NCBI RefSeq assembly: GCF_046614695.1
Contig: NZ_JBKKHQ010000032.1
Span: forward strand, 1-39,583
Source of the DNA: Pokkaliibacter sp046614695
GTDB lineage: Bacteria > Pseudomonadota > Gammaproteobacteria > Pseudomonadales > Balneatricaceae
Direction: 5' to 3'
Length of the DNA: 39,583 nucleotides
Position 1 is the first letter of the stretch, and the number at the start of each line of letters is the position of its first letter. Under the pieces are notes generated by a model. It ran no database searches and was not told where the DNA came from. It saw only the letters and a list, made by a program, of their open reading frames with translations. Shown here one piece after another: positions 16,432 to 24,017 of the stretch. Position numbers and translations under genes: made by a program.

Positions 16432-17348
16432 AACCATCCTCTATCAACAATAAGGCGGGCGCACCGTGAGGCTTCCTCCAGCCGCTGCGGCCCGGGAAGC
16501 TCGACGACGGGCTGACCGGCATGAATAACGCCGACCTGCTCCCGCTGAATCAGATTTTGCACCCCATGATACACCCTTCCCTGGCGTTTACGGGGCACTG
16601 AAAAAACTCCCACGCGGCAACCTGCCGTGAGAGCTTCAAAGACCATCGAGGCGCTATCTTCAGACACCCAACATAGGGTGGTACGCGCCAGTGTGGCCGG
16701 CAACCAGTCACGATCGACCTCTTCCGGCAGCACCAGGCTGCAGCCCAACGCAGTTAACGCATCGACCGTTGTCTGCGGCGTCCTGCGGGAGGTCGCCACT
16801 TGCCAGTTGACCGGCTCTGCATGTGGCTGCTCAAGTAATGCCGTGATTTGCGACAGCAGCGCCGTTTCATCCCAGTCACACTCTTTGGAAGGCCCACCAA
16901 CCAGAATCAGACCGCTGTGCGGATCTTTGGTTCCGGCATGCATTCGGTTGATCATGCCCTGAGTGGTGACGACATTCTCCCGCGCCGGAGGCTGGTCATG
17001 CTCTGGCACCAGACAAAGGTCAAAAAAACGGTACGGCAAGGACGGCGACATCAGCACGATACCGGGAACGCCATAGCTATGACGAAGCGCCAACACCGTG
17101 GAGTGGGTTCGGTGCCCTGCACCAAGAATCAGGGCAGGCCTAGTTACCAGAGGCTGCGTTTTGCCCAGCCAGCAACGCACTTGCTGACCACGGCTCAGGG
17201 GAGAAACTTCAGTTATTTCAAGCGACGGGCGCAACGCTTTCAGGGCAGCTGCCAGCCCTAACGACTGGTTCAGGTGTCCGGGTTTACCGTCGCTGACAAT
17301 ACAAAGATGAGTCACGAGGAAGCGCCGTTCAGGGAAAAGTCGCGTCAT
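16428..17348 (-). CDS. ELM1-family (PF06258-type) protein B
   Basis: The family opening VTHLCIVSDGKPGHLNQSLGLAA is followed by LILGAGHRTHSTVLAL, a GGPSKECDWDE segment, the ATSRRTP motif and VSEDSASMVFEALTAGC, which aligns with the GT-B-like C-terminal region of protein A at 9345. It is thus a diverged paralog. The start is uncertain: ATG at 17348, GTG at 17315 (closest to family N-termini) and GTG at 17390 are all in frame, and none has a good ribosome binding site. It is the first gene of the overlapping minus-strand operon with tviB, waaL, GT4 and DLD paralog C. A glycosyltransferase role is inferred from fold and setting. Confidence 0.75.
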   Translation of the reverse strand: MTRLFPERRFLVTHLCIVSDGKPGHLNQSLGLAAALKALRPSLEITEVSPLSRGQQVRCWLGKTQPLVTRPALILGAGHRTHSTVLALRHSYGVPGIVLMSPSLPYRFFDLCLVPEHDQPPARENVVTTQGMINRMHAGTKDPHSGLILVGGPSKECDWDETALLSQITALLEQPHAEPVNWQVATSRRTPQTTVDALTALGCSLVLPEEVDRDWLPATLARTTLCWVSEDSASMVFEALTAGCRVGVFSVPRKRQGRVYHGVQNLIQREQVGVIHAGQPVVELPGPQRLEEASRCARLIVDRGWL

Positions 17349-17525
17349 GATAATGAAAGCCGGGTTAAACATCCATGCGACACGAAACACTCAATTTGGG
17401 ACGCAACAATTCCTTTTTACCCCTGAAGGACTACAATCAGACCCTTCACAGTTCTCTGTTCCATACCCCCTGTGGCATTCCCCGTCAGTGATACGGGCGC
17501 CAGTAGATAAGTAGGAAGATCCGTT

Positions 17526-18521
17526 ATGGCAGCGTTCGGCTCCGTTTTCATGCCCGAAATGACAATTTCCTGGTTCAACGACGGTCAGTGGAGCACGCCT
17601 GATGTCGTGCCAAGCGATAAGCTTACGCTGCACCCTGCCGCTCACGTGCTGCATTACTCCAGCACCTGCTTTGAAGGCCTGAAAGCCTTCCGTCATGCCG
17701 ACGGCTCCGTAAAGATCTTCCGTATGGACCGCAACGTTGCCCGTCTGGCACAGAGCTCCAAACTGCTGTCTCTGCCAGAGGTTGATCAGTCAGCCCTGAG
17801 CGAAATGATCACGACCATTGTTGCCAAGTACGCGGACCAAGTACCTGAAGCCCCTGGCTCCATGTACATCCGTCCAACGCATTTCGGTACGGAACCTGCC
17901 GTTGGTAAAGCGGCAGCGCCTTCCCTGAGCTCATGCCTATATGTCCTGCTGTCGCCTGTGGGTGACTATTTTGCGGGTGGTGACCGTGCACTGCGCCTGC
18001 TCCTGGAAACCGAGGGTATGCGTTGTTCACCGCACATGGGCATGGTCAAAAGCGGTGGTAACTATGCCAGTGCTCTGATGCCGACCCTGAAAGCCAAAGC
18101 TGAATTCCAGGCGGATCAGGTTCTGTTCTGTCCAGGCGGTGATGTTCAGGAAACCGGCGCCGCTAACTTCCTGCTGATCGACGGTGATGAACTGATCACC
18201 AAGAGCCTGACTGACAGCTTCCTGCACGGTGTTACCCGTAACTCCATTCTGACGCTGGCTGCGGATATGGGCCTCAATGTTCAGGAGCGTGAGCTGACTG
18301 TCGATGAGCTGCTTGAGCGCGCTGCCAAGCCAGGCTGCGAAGCAGCACTGTCCGGCACGGCAGCAGTACTGGCACCGGTCGGTACACTGATCCATCAGGG
18401 CAAGGATGTGAAGATCGGCAACGGCGGCGTCGGTGAAACCACCCTTCGCCTTCGCAAGGCTCTGAATGATCTGCAATGGGGTCGCAGCGAAGATAAGTAC
18501 GGCTGGTTAACCAGCGTATAA
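17526..18521 (+). CDS. ilvE: Branched-chain amino acid aminotransferase
   Basis: This PLP enzyme performs the last step of Leu, Ile and Val synthesis in the cytosol. The 331-residue product has HYSSTCFEGLKAFR near 43-56, the PLP lysine in MVKSGGNYA (Lys175) and the late CEAALSGTAAVLAPVG phosphate-binding loop. The FEGLKAFR and SGGNYA forms and the length fit fold-type IV class II BCATs, longer than E. coli IlvE. AGGAAG about 8 bases before the ATG at 17526 is the ribosome binding site. The 5' leader holds a small inverted repeat (CCCGT 17481-17485, ACGGG 17493-17497). It is divergent from the LPS operon and ends in a strong terminator. Confidence 0.94.
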   Translation: MAAFGSVFMPEMTISWFNDGQWSTPDVVPSDKLTLHPAAHVLHYSSTCFEGLKAFRHADGSVKIFRMDRNVARLAQSSKLLSLPEVDQSALSEMITTIVAKYADQVPEAPGSMYIRPTHFGTEPAVGKAAAPSLSSCLYVLLSPVGDYFAGGDRALRLLLETEGMRCSPHMGMVKSGGNYASALMPTLKAKAEFQADQVLFCPGGDVQETGAANFLLIDGDELITKSLTDSFLHGVTRNSILTLAADMGLNVQERELTVDELLERAAKPGCEAALSGTAAVLAPVGTLIHQGKDVKIGNGGVGETTLRLRKALNDLQWGRSEDKYGWLTSV

Positions 18522-18540
18522 CTCGCATCCCCGGTTGCAC

Positions 18541-18572
18541 AAGAAAGGAGGCTTCGGCCTCCTTTCTTTATT
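18541..18572 (+). terminator. ilvE intrinsic terminator
   Basis: A 12-bp perfect stem AAGAAAGGAGGC (18541-18552) and GCCTCCTTTCTT (18557-18568) with a TTCG tetraloop starts 19 bases after the ilvE stop. The T-rich 3' arm serves as the U tract. Confidence 0.9.
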
Positions 18573-18952
18573 TGCAGAACTAGCCACTAACATTCTCAAA
18601 CAACATCAGGGCCCACACCAGCCACCCTTATGATGTGAACCCGTTCCACCGTATGGATGCTGTCCTTTAGGGCAGGCTGTGGCAGTGATCGACGACATTC
18701 CTATTAGTAGCACAGCTACTACTTGGCACATTTTCATGGTTGCTCTCTCCTCTGAACATTTCGGCATCGATTCTCCGGATTCTCTGAAACTACGCCTTAT
18801 CGACAGAGGCCTCTAATGAACCATTTTCAGCAAATTAACCAACTTCGGCTGAATCAGTCACTTTGGTAAAACTAAAAAGCTCAAAAAACGAGCTAAACAT
18901 CTGTTCTCTAAGACTTAATTTTTTGCATCAGTCACAAGCCATAGGCTGCATC
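18573..18952. other. Long non-coding gap upstream of the AAA+ operon
   Basis: This stretch looks more AT-rich than flanking genes and has no reading frame I can support. It contains two short inverted repeats: CTG-CC/GG-CAG around 18660-18675, and AGTAGC/GCTACT with a 3-base loop at 18706-18720, neither followed by a T run. A 26-codon frame at 18736-18816 has no ribosome binding site. It may hold distal regulatory sites or a small RNA; nothing proves either. Confidence 0.4.
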
Positions 18953-18974
18953 ATGTAACGCTATGTAGTTACAT
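18953..18974. promoter_or_regulatory. Palindrome abutting a promoter (possible operator)
   Basis: Perfect 7-bp arms ATGTAAC (18953-18959) and GTTACAT (18968-18974) are separated by 8 bases. The right arm directly touches the -35 element at 18975. This is the usual place for a dimeric activator or repressor, but no regulator is identified. Confidence 0.45.
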
Positions 18975-19003
18975 TTGTCACAAAATGTTTAAGGACGTAA
19001 GAT
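18975..19003 (+). promoter_or_regulatory. Probable sigma70 promoter of the coiled-coil/AAA+ operon
   Basis: TTGTCA (18975-18980, five of six consensus bases) and TAAGAT (18998-19003, four of six) are spaced by exactly 17 bp. Transcription would start near 19010, leaving a leader of about 110 bases before the ATG at 19120. Confidence 0.5.
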
Positions 19004-19119
19004 AGCCGCTTCGTTGCGCAGGGCCCCTGAAAAACAGGCCGCACAGCGACCCCTTTCCCGCCAGGAGTGCAGGTCAGGGCATGGAATTTCAGGACACGGG
19101 ATTGGAACAGGAGGTCATG

Positions 19120-20808
19120 ATGTCGTCCGCATCATCCGCAAAACGTAAGCAATCAGATATTTCCGATGTATTAGAACGCGCGCAAAAAACCGCGTCTAAA
19201 CGCACCAGCGCCAGCAGCCAGACCTCGCAGGCGGAAAAAGAGGTCGCGAATGCCTTCGCCGACATCCAGTCCAACACCTTCTACAAGATCGTTCTGAACC
19301 CGGAGCTGACCCCGGCGGAACGCAAGAATGAAGTCGCCAAGGCGCTGACTTTCAGCAAGGACAAGGCCGATTCCAGCACGCGCCTGGAAGAGTTCAACAA
19401 GTTCAAGGAATACCTCCAGCATGAGCGCAAGCGCATGGCCAAGGAGATCATTTCCCTGACGGACACCGGTGCCTTTTCTGAACTGAAAGCTGTGTATGAC
19501 GAAATCAACACTGCGCTCATGTCCTTCGAGTCCAAAATTACCCCGCTGACCGATATCGTCGATGCGGTCTATACCCTGCGCATGGACGGCGTCACTTTTG
19601 ATGTCTTCCGTGAAATTGCCGATGACAAAGAAAAAGAAGCCGAGCTGCTTGCCCTGCAACAGCAACAGGCATCCGAACTGCAGCGTCTGAACCTGAGCGT
19701 GGATGAGATCAAGAAGCAGATCGCTGTACTCGGTGAAGATAAAAGCTGGTTTGGTCTTGGCGGCGTGCGCAAGTCATCCCGTGAGAAGATCGCCACCCTG
19801 GAAATTGATCTGCAGGACCGTCTGGATCAGCTGACTGCCCTGACTCAGGAAATTGAGAAGACTCCCAAAGTCTTTGTACCGACCGCCGGTCTGCAGGAAT
19901 ACACCGATCAGAAAGCCAAGCTGCGTGAGCTGCTGGATATCAGCTCTGATGATCATGTACAGCGTCAGAAAGAGCTGGTTAACGCCGCACAGCAGTTTAT
20001 CAACACCACTGAAACCCGCGTGGGCACGGTCTCTCAGCATTTTGATCAGATGAACAGTCAGATCGATAACCTGAGCGAAGCCAACTACTCCATGCGTGAA
20101 ATCTACGCCATCATCAACGACGCCACCAAGGATGCCGAGAAGGATAACGAAACCTTCCGCGAAACCCTGATGCCCGTTAGCAGTGATGAAGGCGATATCG
20201 AGAAGATGGCCCGTGAACGCACCAAGCGTGATCTGGAAAACCACATCAAGACCCTGGGTAGCTCGGCTGTGGATACCACCTCGGTTCTGGCCGAGCTGAC
20301 CACCTCCAGCCACCGCATCAAATCCATGCAGGATGCCAACGAGCAACAGATCAGCAAAACCCGCCAGCTTCACAGCTCGGGCGTTGCCGGTGTTGCCGAT
20401 CAGCTGAGCACCGTGCTGCAGGCAGTGTCTTCTGCTGCACTGGGTGAGTCCTCAGAAATGGCGCGCATGTCCCTTGAGCGTATGCAGCAGACCACCAACG
20501 CGCTGGGCCAGAAAGAAGTTATCCGTGTGGCGCTGGGCGCCAAGGAAACCAACGCCGAGCTTGCCAAAGCGCTGGAAGACCTGGAGCAGTATGGCCAGGT
20601 GGTGGAAGCCGCCACCAACATCACCCGTCAGGGTCTGGAAGAAACCAAAGAGCTGCTGGGCAAACTGGAAAATACTGCACGCGATGTGCAGGACACCGTT
20701 CAACAGTCCTTTGCAGTGGCAGCCGAAGTGACTGCCGGCAAGTACGAGCATGATGGCGAAGCCACTCCGCAGCAGAGCCAGTCTCCGGCCAGTCCCTTCG
20801 GCTTCTGA
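19120..20808 (+). CDS. Large hydrophilic coiled-coil protein, unknown function
   Basis: I do not recognise this 562-residue protein with confidence. It is hydrophilic and rich in Ala, Glu, Gln, Lys and Ser, with no signal peptide or membrane helix. Long helical stretches run from about 50 to the C-terminus, including heptad-like segments near 155-235 and 400-545, and the tail is Gln/Ser/Pro-rich. A short non-helical insert reads KSWFGLGGVRKSS (about 210-222). The C-terminal helices (TTNALGQ, AAATN-like and GLEETKEL segments) faintly recall TelA-type toxic-anion resistance proteins, but not enough to name it. AGGAGG at 19109-19114 is 5 bases before the ATG at 19120; ATG 19117 is also possible, and an ATG at 19081 has a poorer site. 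It is first of three co-directional genes with the AAA+ ATPase and membrane protein. Confidence 0.7.
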   Translation: MSSASSAKRKQSDISDVLERAQKTASKRTSASSQTSQAEKEVANAFADIQSNTFYKIVLNPELTPAERKNEVAKALTFSKDKADSSTRLEEFNKFKEYLQHERKRMAKEIISLTDTGAFSELKAVYDEINTALMSFESKITPLTDIVDAVYTLRMDGVTFDVFREIADDKEKEAELLALQQQQASELQRLNLSVDEIKKQIAVLGEDKSWFGLGGVRKSSREKIATLEIDLQDRLDQLTALTQEIEKTPKVFVPTAGLQEYTDQKAKLRELLDISSDDHVQRQKELVNAAQQFINTTETRVGTVSQHFDQMNSQIDNLSEANYSMREIYAIINDATKDAEKDNETFRETLMPVSSDEGDIEKMARERTKRDLENHIKTLGSSAVDTTSVLAELTTSSHRIKSMQDANEQQISKTRQLHSSGVAGVADQLSTVLQAVSSAALGESSEMARMSLERMQQTTNALGQKEVIRVALGAKETNAELAKALEDLEQYGQVVEAATNITRQGLEETKELLGKLENTARDVQDTVQQSFAVAAEVTAGKYEHDGEATPQQSQSPASPFGF

Positions 20809-20842
20809 TCACAACGGCTTTTCAGATCACACCTGTGGTATC

Positions 20843-20866
20843 GGTATCACCCTTCGGGGTGATACC
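20843..20866 (+). other. Intercistronic stem-loop
   Basis: A perfect 10-bp stem GGTATCACCC (20843-20852) and GGGTGATACC (20857-20866) closed by a TTCG tetraloop lies between the coiled-coil and AAA+ genes. It is followed by TGTTTCAGG and not by a T run, so it is a poor terminator. It more likely stabilises the upstream mRNA or lowers expression of the downstream genes. Confidence 0.7.
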
Positions 20867-20904
20867 TGTTTCAGGACGTTATTCTTACGGATCGAGATTT
20901 CCCC

Positions 20905-23124
20905 ATGTCCCACTTCATCACCCGTGGCCGTGACTATCTGGCACGCTACCCTGACTTTTCCCTGGTGGGCCGACAGGCCGAGCTGAACAAACTGGCCGGT
21001 ATCCTGATGCGCAACCGCGCCAACTCCGTACTGCTGGTGGGCTCTGGCGGCGTGGGATGCTCGGCACTCTGTCTCGGCTTGCAAGCGGCCAAAGCGGAAC
21101 CCGATGCGCCCTTTGATCTCATCAGCAAGCGCTTTTACTGGCTGGATACCGATGGCCTGTTTTCCTCCGGTGACAGCCAGCAGATCAATGAAGCCTTTCA
21201 GAAGCTGCTGCGCGTTCTGAGCCGGGGTCGGGATACCGTCCTGATTCTTGAGGATACCCGCGACTTTATTGAGGCGGCCCGCAACAATGGCTGCACCCAC
21301 CTGATTAACGCCCTGGTCCGTGAAATCCGCCATGGCCGTTTTCAGGCCATCTTTGAAACCCGTGATGAAGACCTGGAAGTGGTGTTGAAGTGCCACTCCG
21401 ACATGCGCGAATACTACACCATGCTCGATATTCGCGAGCCTGAGCACGACAGCCTGCATGAGATTGTCACCTCTGCTGCCGCACGTCTGGAAAAGCATCA
21501 CCATATTCGTATCACTGCCGCCGCTATCGAAGCGGCGGTGATGCTGACCAGCAAGTACCGGGTACAGGAAATGAGTCTAAGCCGCGCCCAGCCTGAGCGC
21601 GCGTTAAACCTGCTCGACCGCGCCATGACCAGCTATCGTCAGCGTGCCCACACCCAGCCTGAAGATCAGGCAACGCTGGATGCCAAAAAGCGTGAGATTT
21701 TTAACGCTCTGGCAGACGATGCCCTCCCCATCACCGAACGTCAGCGTTTACTGGAACTCTGCCAGCAGGTTGATGCCCAGCTGGCACAAAGTGTCGCTCG
21801 CTGGCAGGAAACCCAGGAGCGGATGCGTCGTTGCTACCGCTCCCAGCGTGAAGGTGAAGAAACCCTGATCGGCCTGGAAGAAGAACTGGAAACCCTGCGC
21901 AAGGAAGAAGCTGAACGTCCGGCGGCCCCTGCCAATAACGAACAACCCTCCGGTTTCCGTGGGTTTGGTGCCGGTGGCCTGGGCGCCTTTGAATCAGAAG
22001 CCATTGCCAGCGTCCGTCGTGAAATCGAAGCGCTACAGAAAGTCGTGCAGGCAAATAAACAAGAGTTTGATTCCCTCGTCGCTGCGGCCAATGCTGCTCT
22101 GGCGCTGGATAGCGATGACGTACTGCGTGAATTCAGCAGTATCTCCGGGATTGCCGCCGATAAGCTCAATCAGGATGAACGCTCAAAGCTGCTGCGTTTG
22201 CAGTCCGTATTACAGGGTCGCGTCTTTGGCCAAAACCATGCTGTCGTACAGCTGGCCGATGCGGTTCGCGTTGCCCGTGTGGGTCTTAAAGATCCGGAAA
22301 AACCCCAGGCCTCCTTTATGTTCCTCGGCCCATCCGGCACGGGTAAAACCGAACTGGCCAAAGCCCTGTCGGCTGCGCTCTATGACAGTGAAAAAGCCTT
22401 GCTACGCTTTGATATGTCCGAGTACATGGAGAAGCACGGTGTCGCCAAACTCATCGGTGCACCTCCCGGTTACGAGGGCTATGAAGCCGGTGGCATTCTG
22501 ACCAACTCCATGCGCGCCAATCCACGCGTCATTGTGTTGTTCGATGAAATCGAAAAAGCGCACCCGGATGTGTTTAACGTGCTGTTGCAGGTGCTGGATG
22601 ATGGCCGCTTAACGGACAACCGCGGCCTCACGGTCTCTTTCAGCGAAGCCATTATTCTGATGACCACCAATATCGGGCAGCCTAACTTCCTTGATGAAGG
22701 TCTGAGCTTTGATGAAGCCGTGGCTGAAACCATGCGCGAACTGGATACCGTCTACCGTCCGGAATTCCTCAACCGCTTTAATGGTCGCCAGAACATCGTC
22801 TGCTTCAACCGTCTGGGTCTGGAAGTGATCGAGAAGATTGCCCGCCGTGAAATCGACAAACTGAACCGTCAGATCAATGCAGGTGGCAAGCATATTCAGA
22901 TCGATGTCAGCGATGACACTCTGGCCAGCCTCTGTCGCAGTATCTACAGCCCGGCTACCGGCGCTCGCGGTATCCCAGGTTACATCACGACGCACATCAA
23001 ACCTGCAGTCGCCAACACCCTGCTGCAAACGCCCGAGGCTGAAGGCCGCATGCTGATTGAGTTTGATGAAGCGAATCGCTCCGTGGTGATTTCTTCACCG
23101 ATGCCAAGCACAGCCGACCGCTGA
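20905..23124 (+). CDS. ClpB/ClpC-like double AAA+ ATPase with degenerate first module
   Basis: The 739-residue protein has two AAA+ modules and no Clp N-domain. Module 1 (about 20-240) starts LVGRQAELNKL, as in ClpB, but its Walker A reads GSGGVGCS with Cys52 in place of the essential lysine; Walker B-like LILED is at 113-117. A helical, coiled-coil-prone middle part (255-345) is followed by a Gly/Phe-rich linker (348-362). Module 2 is intact: Walker A GPSGTGKT (475-482), pore loop GYEGYEAGG (522-530), Walker B VLFDE (544-548), sensor 1 TTN (587-589), arginine-finger region RPEFLNRF (618-625) and sensor 2 GAR (686-688). No ClpP-docking IGL/F loop is seen, so unfolding or remodelling without ClpP is likely. 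The ribosome binding site is weak. Neighbours suggest its clients are the flanking coiled-coil and membrane proteins. Confidence 0.88.
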   Translation: MSHFITRGRDYLARYPDFSLVGRQAELNKLAGILMRNRANSVLLVGSGGVGCSALCLGLQAAKAEPDAPFDLISKRFYWLDTDGLFSSGDSQQINEAFQKLLRVLSRGRDTVLILEDTRDFIEAARNNGCTHLINALVREIRHGRFQAIFETRDEDLEVVLKCHSDMREYYTMLDIREPEHDSLHEIVTSAAARLEKHHHIRITAAAIEAAVMLTSKYRVQEMSLSRAQPERALNLLDRAMTSYRQRAHTQPEDQATLDAKKREIFNALADDALPITERQRLLELCQQVDAQLAQSVARWQETQERMRRCYRSQREGEETLIGLEEELETLRKEEAERPAAPANNEQPSGFRGFGAGGLGAFESEAIASVRREIEALQKVVQANKQEFDSLVAAANAALALDSDDVLREFSSISGIAADKLNQDERSKLLRLQSVLQGRVFGQNHAVVQLADAVRVARVGLKDPEKPQASFMFLGPSGTGKTELAKALSAALYDSEKALLRFDMSEYMEKHGVAKLIGAPPGYEGYEAGGILTNSMRANPRVIVLFDEIEKAHPDVFNVLLQVLDDGRLTDNRGLTVSFSEAIILMTTNIGQPNFLDEGLSFDEAVAETMRELDTVYRPEFLNRFNGRQNIVCFNRLGLEVIEKIARREIDKLNRQINAGGKHIQIDVSDDTLASLCRSIYSPATGARGIPGYITTHIKPAVANTLLQTPEAEGRMLIEFDEANRSVVISSPMPSTADR

Positions 23125-23134
23125 GGATCAGGGA

Positions 23135-23932
23135 ATGGACCAACAGTCTGATCTGGACGCCCAGCTGGCACGAGCAAAACGCCAGCTGGAAGCTGCCGAA
23201 GCGGCACCTGACAAGTCAGGTAAACGTGCAACAGCAGGTAGCTCGCGTCAGCCACTTCCCATGGGTGTTGTTGCCCGTTGGCTGGTGCGCGGTGGCAAGC
23301 TTCTGATGACTATCATCAACCTGCTGACCTTTCCTTACTGGCTATGGCGACGCTGGCGCGATGGTGCCATTGGTCGCTGGCTGGCCGCCGTCTGGAACTT
23401 CAGCGCATATCGTCACGAAGCTGGCGAGCAGGTGCTGGATAAAGACGGTGAGCGGATTTTCTCAGGCAGACGGCTGGGGACAATTTCCGGGCTGGTACTG
23501 GCACTGGGGTTCGGGCTTTATGTGGGCTGGTGTGCGCTGTATTTCTACGGCACCCAGTTTACCGAGCTGGTCTATACCACGGGTAAAGGGGAGATCATTC
23601 CCGGAGAGAAATACCAGATCAGCGCCTGTACCTCCCTGCCTTGCAGTACTGATGCCGATAACGGCATGTACTACAGCATCGAGAGCAGTATGTTCCTGCC
23701 GACGCTGTACTATCCGGAGCAGGATGTCTATGCCAATACTCAGATGGGTGAAGTCTGCATCGTCAAGGGATATGGCATCTACTTTCGCCGTTTGCGCAGG
23801 CTATTCAAATATGCCGAGTGGTACCAGCATATCTACAATGTATCGTGCCGTCCTCTGACCATCGAAGAGCGACAAAAAGCGCTCGAGTTAGGCAAGCAGA
23901 TCGAAGAACGCAGCAACATGCACGAAAAATAA
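23135..23932 (+). CDS. Two-helix membrane protein of the AAA+ operon, unknown function
   Basis: This 265-residue protein is not one I recognise. Residues 1-40 are hydrophilic. Two hydrophobic segments follow, about 45-70 (VVARWL to LTFPYWLW, then a basic WRRWRDG) and 115-138 (ISGLVLALGFGLYVGW). Residues 140-245 form a compact, probably periplasmic domain with four cysteines (165, 170, 208, 238) that could form disulfides. The C-terminal 20 residues are charged. The domain has a G-E-VCIVKGYGIYF pattern that recalls small secreted beta domains of the DUF1523 kind, without a firm match. GAGGA overlapping the AAA+ stop codon, 6 bases before the ATG, indicates translational coupling. A strong terminator ends the unit. 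Confidence 0.75.
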   Translation: MDQQSDLDAQLARAKRQLEAAEAAPDKSGKRATAGSSRQPLPMGVVARWLVRGGKLLMTIINLLTFPYWLWRRWRDGAIGRWLAAVWNFSAYRHEAGEQVLDKDGERIFSGRRLGTISGLVLALGFGLYVGWCALYFYGTQFTELVYTTGKGEIIPGEKYQISACTSLPCSTDADNGMYYSIESSMFLPTLYYPEQDVYANTQMGEVCIVKGYGIYFRRLRRLFKYAEWYQHIYNVSCRPLTIEERQKALELGKQIEERSNMHEK

Positions 23933-23943
23933 ATTCAGCCAAT

Positions 23944-23978
23944 AAAAAAGGCTGCCCTTCACTCCGGCAGCCTTTTTT
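23944..23978. terminator. Bidirectional intrinsic terminator (AAA+ operon/glnE)
   Basis: GGCTGCC (23950-23956) and GGCAGCC (23966-23972) form a 7-bp core stem, extended by an A run of six on the left pairing with a T run on the right. It lies between the convergent membrane-protein gene and glnE and can end both transcripts. Confidence 0.9.
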
Positions 23979-24017
23979 CATTTCACCCTTATGCGCAGTA
24001 GCCCTGTTACGGGAGCA

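Noticed and set aside
18660..18675. CTGT-N8-GCAG resembling an SOS (LexA) box
   Set aside because: One core base deviates and the centre is GC-containing where LexA boxes are AT-rich; no SOS gene follows directly.
18736..18816. 26-codon frame (MVALSSEHFG...) in the gap before the AAA+ operon
   Set aside because: No ribosome binding site and no likely promoter close by; this length arises easily by chance.
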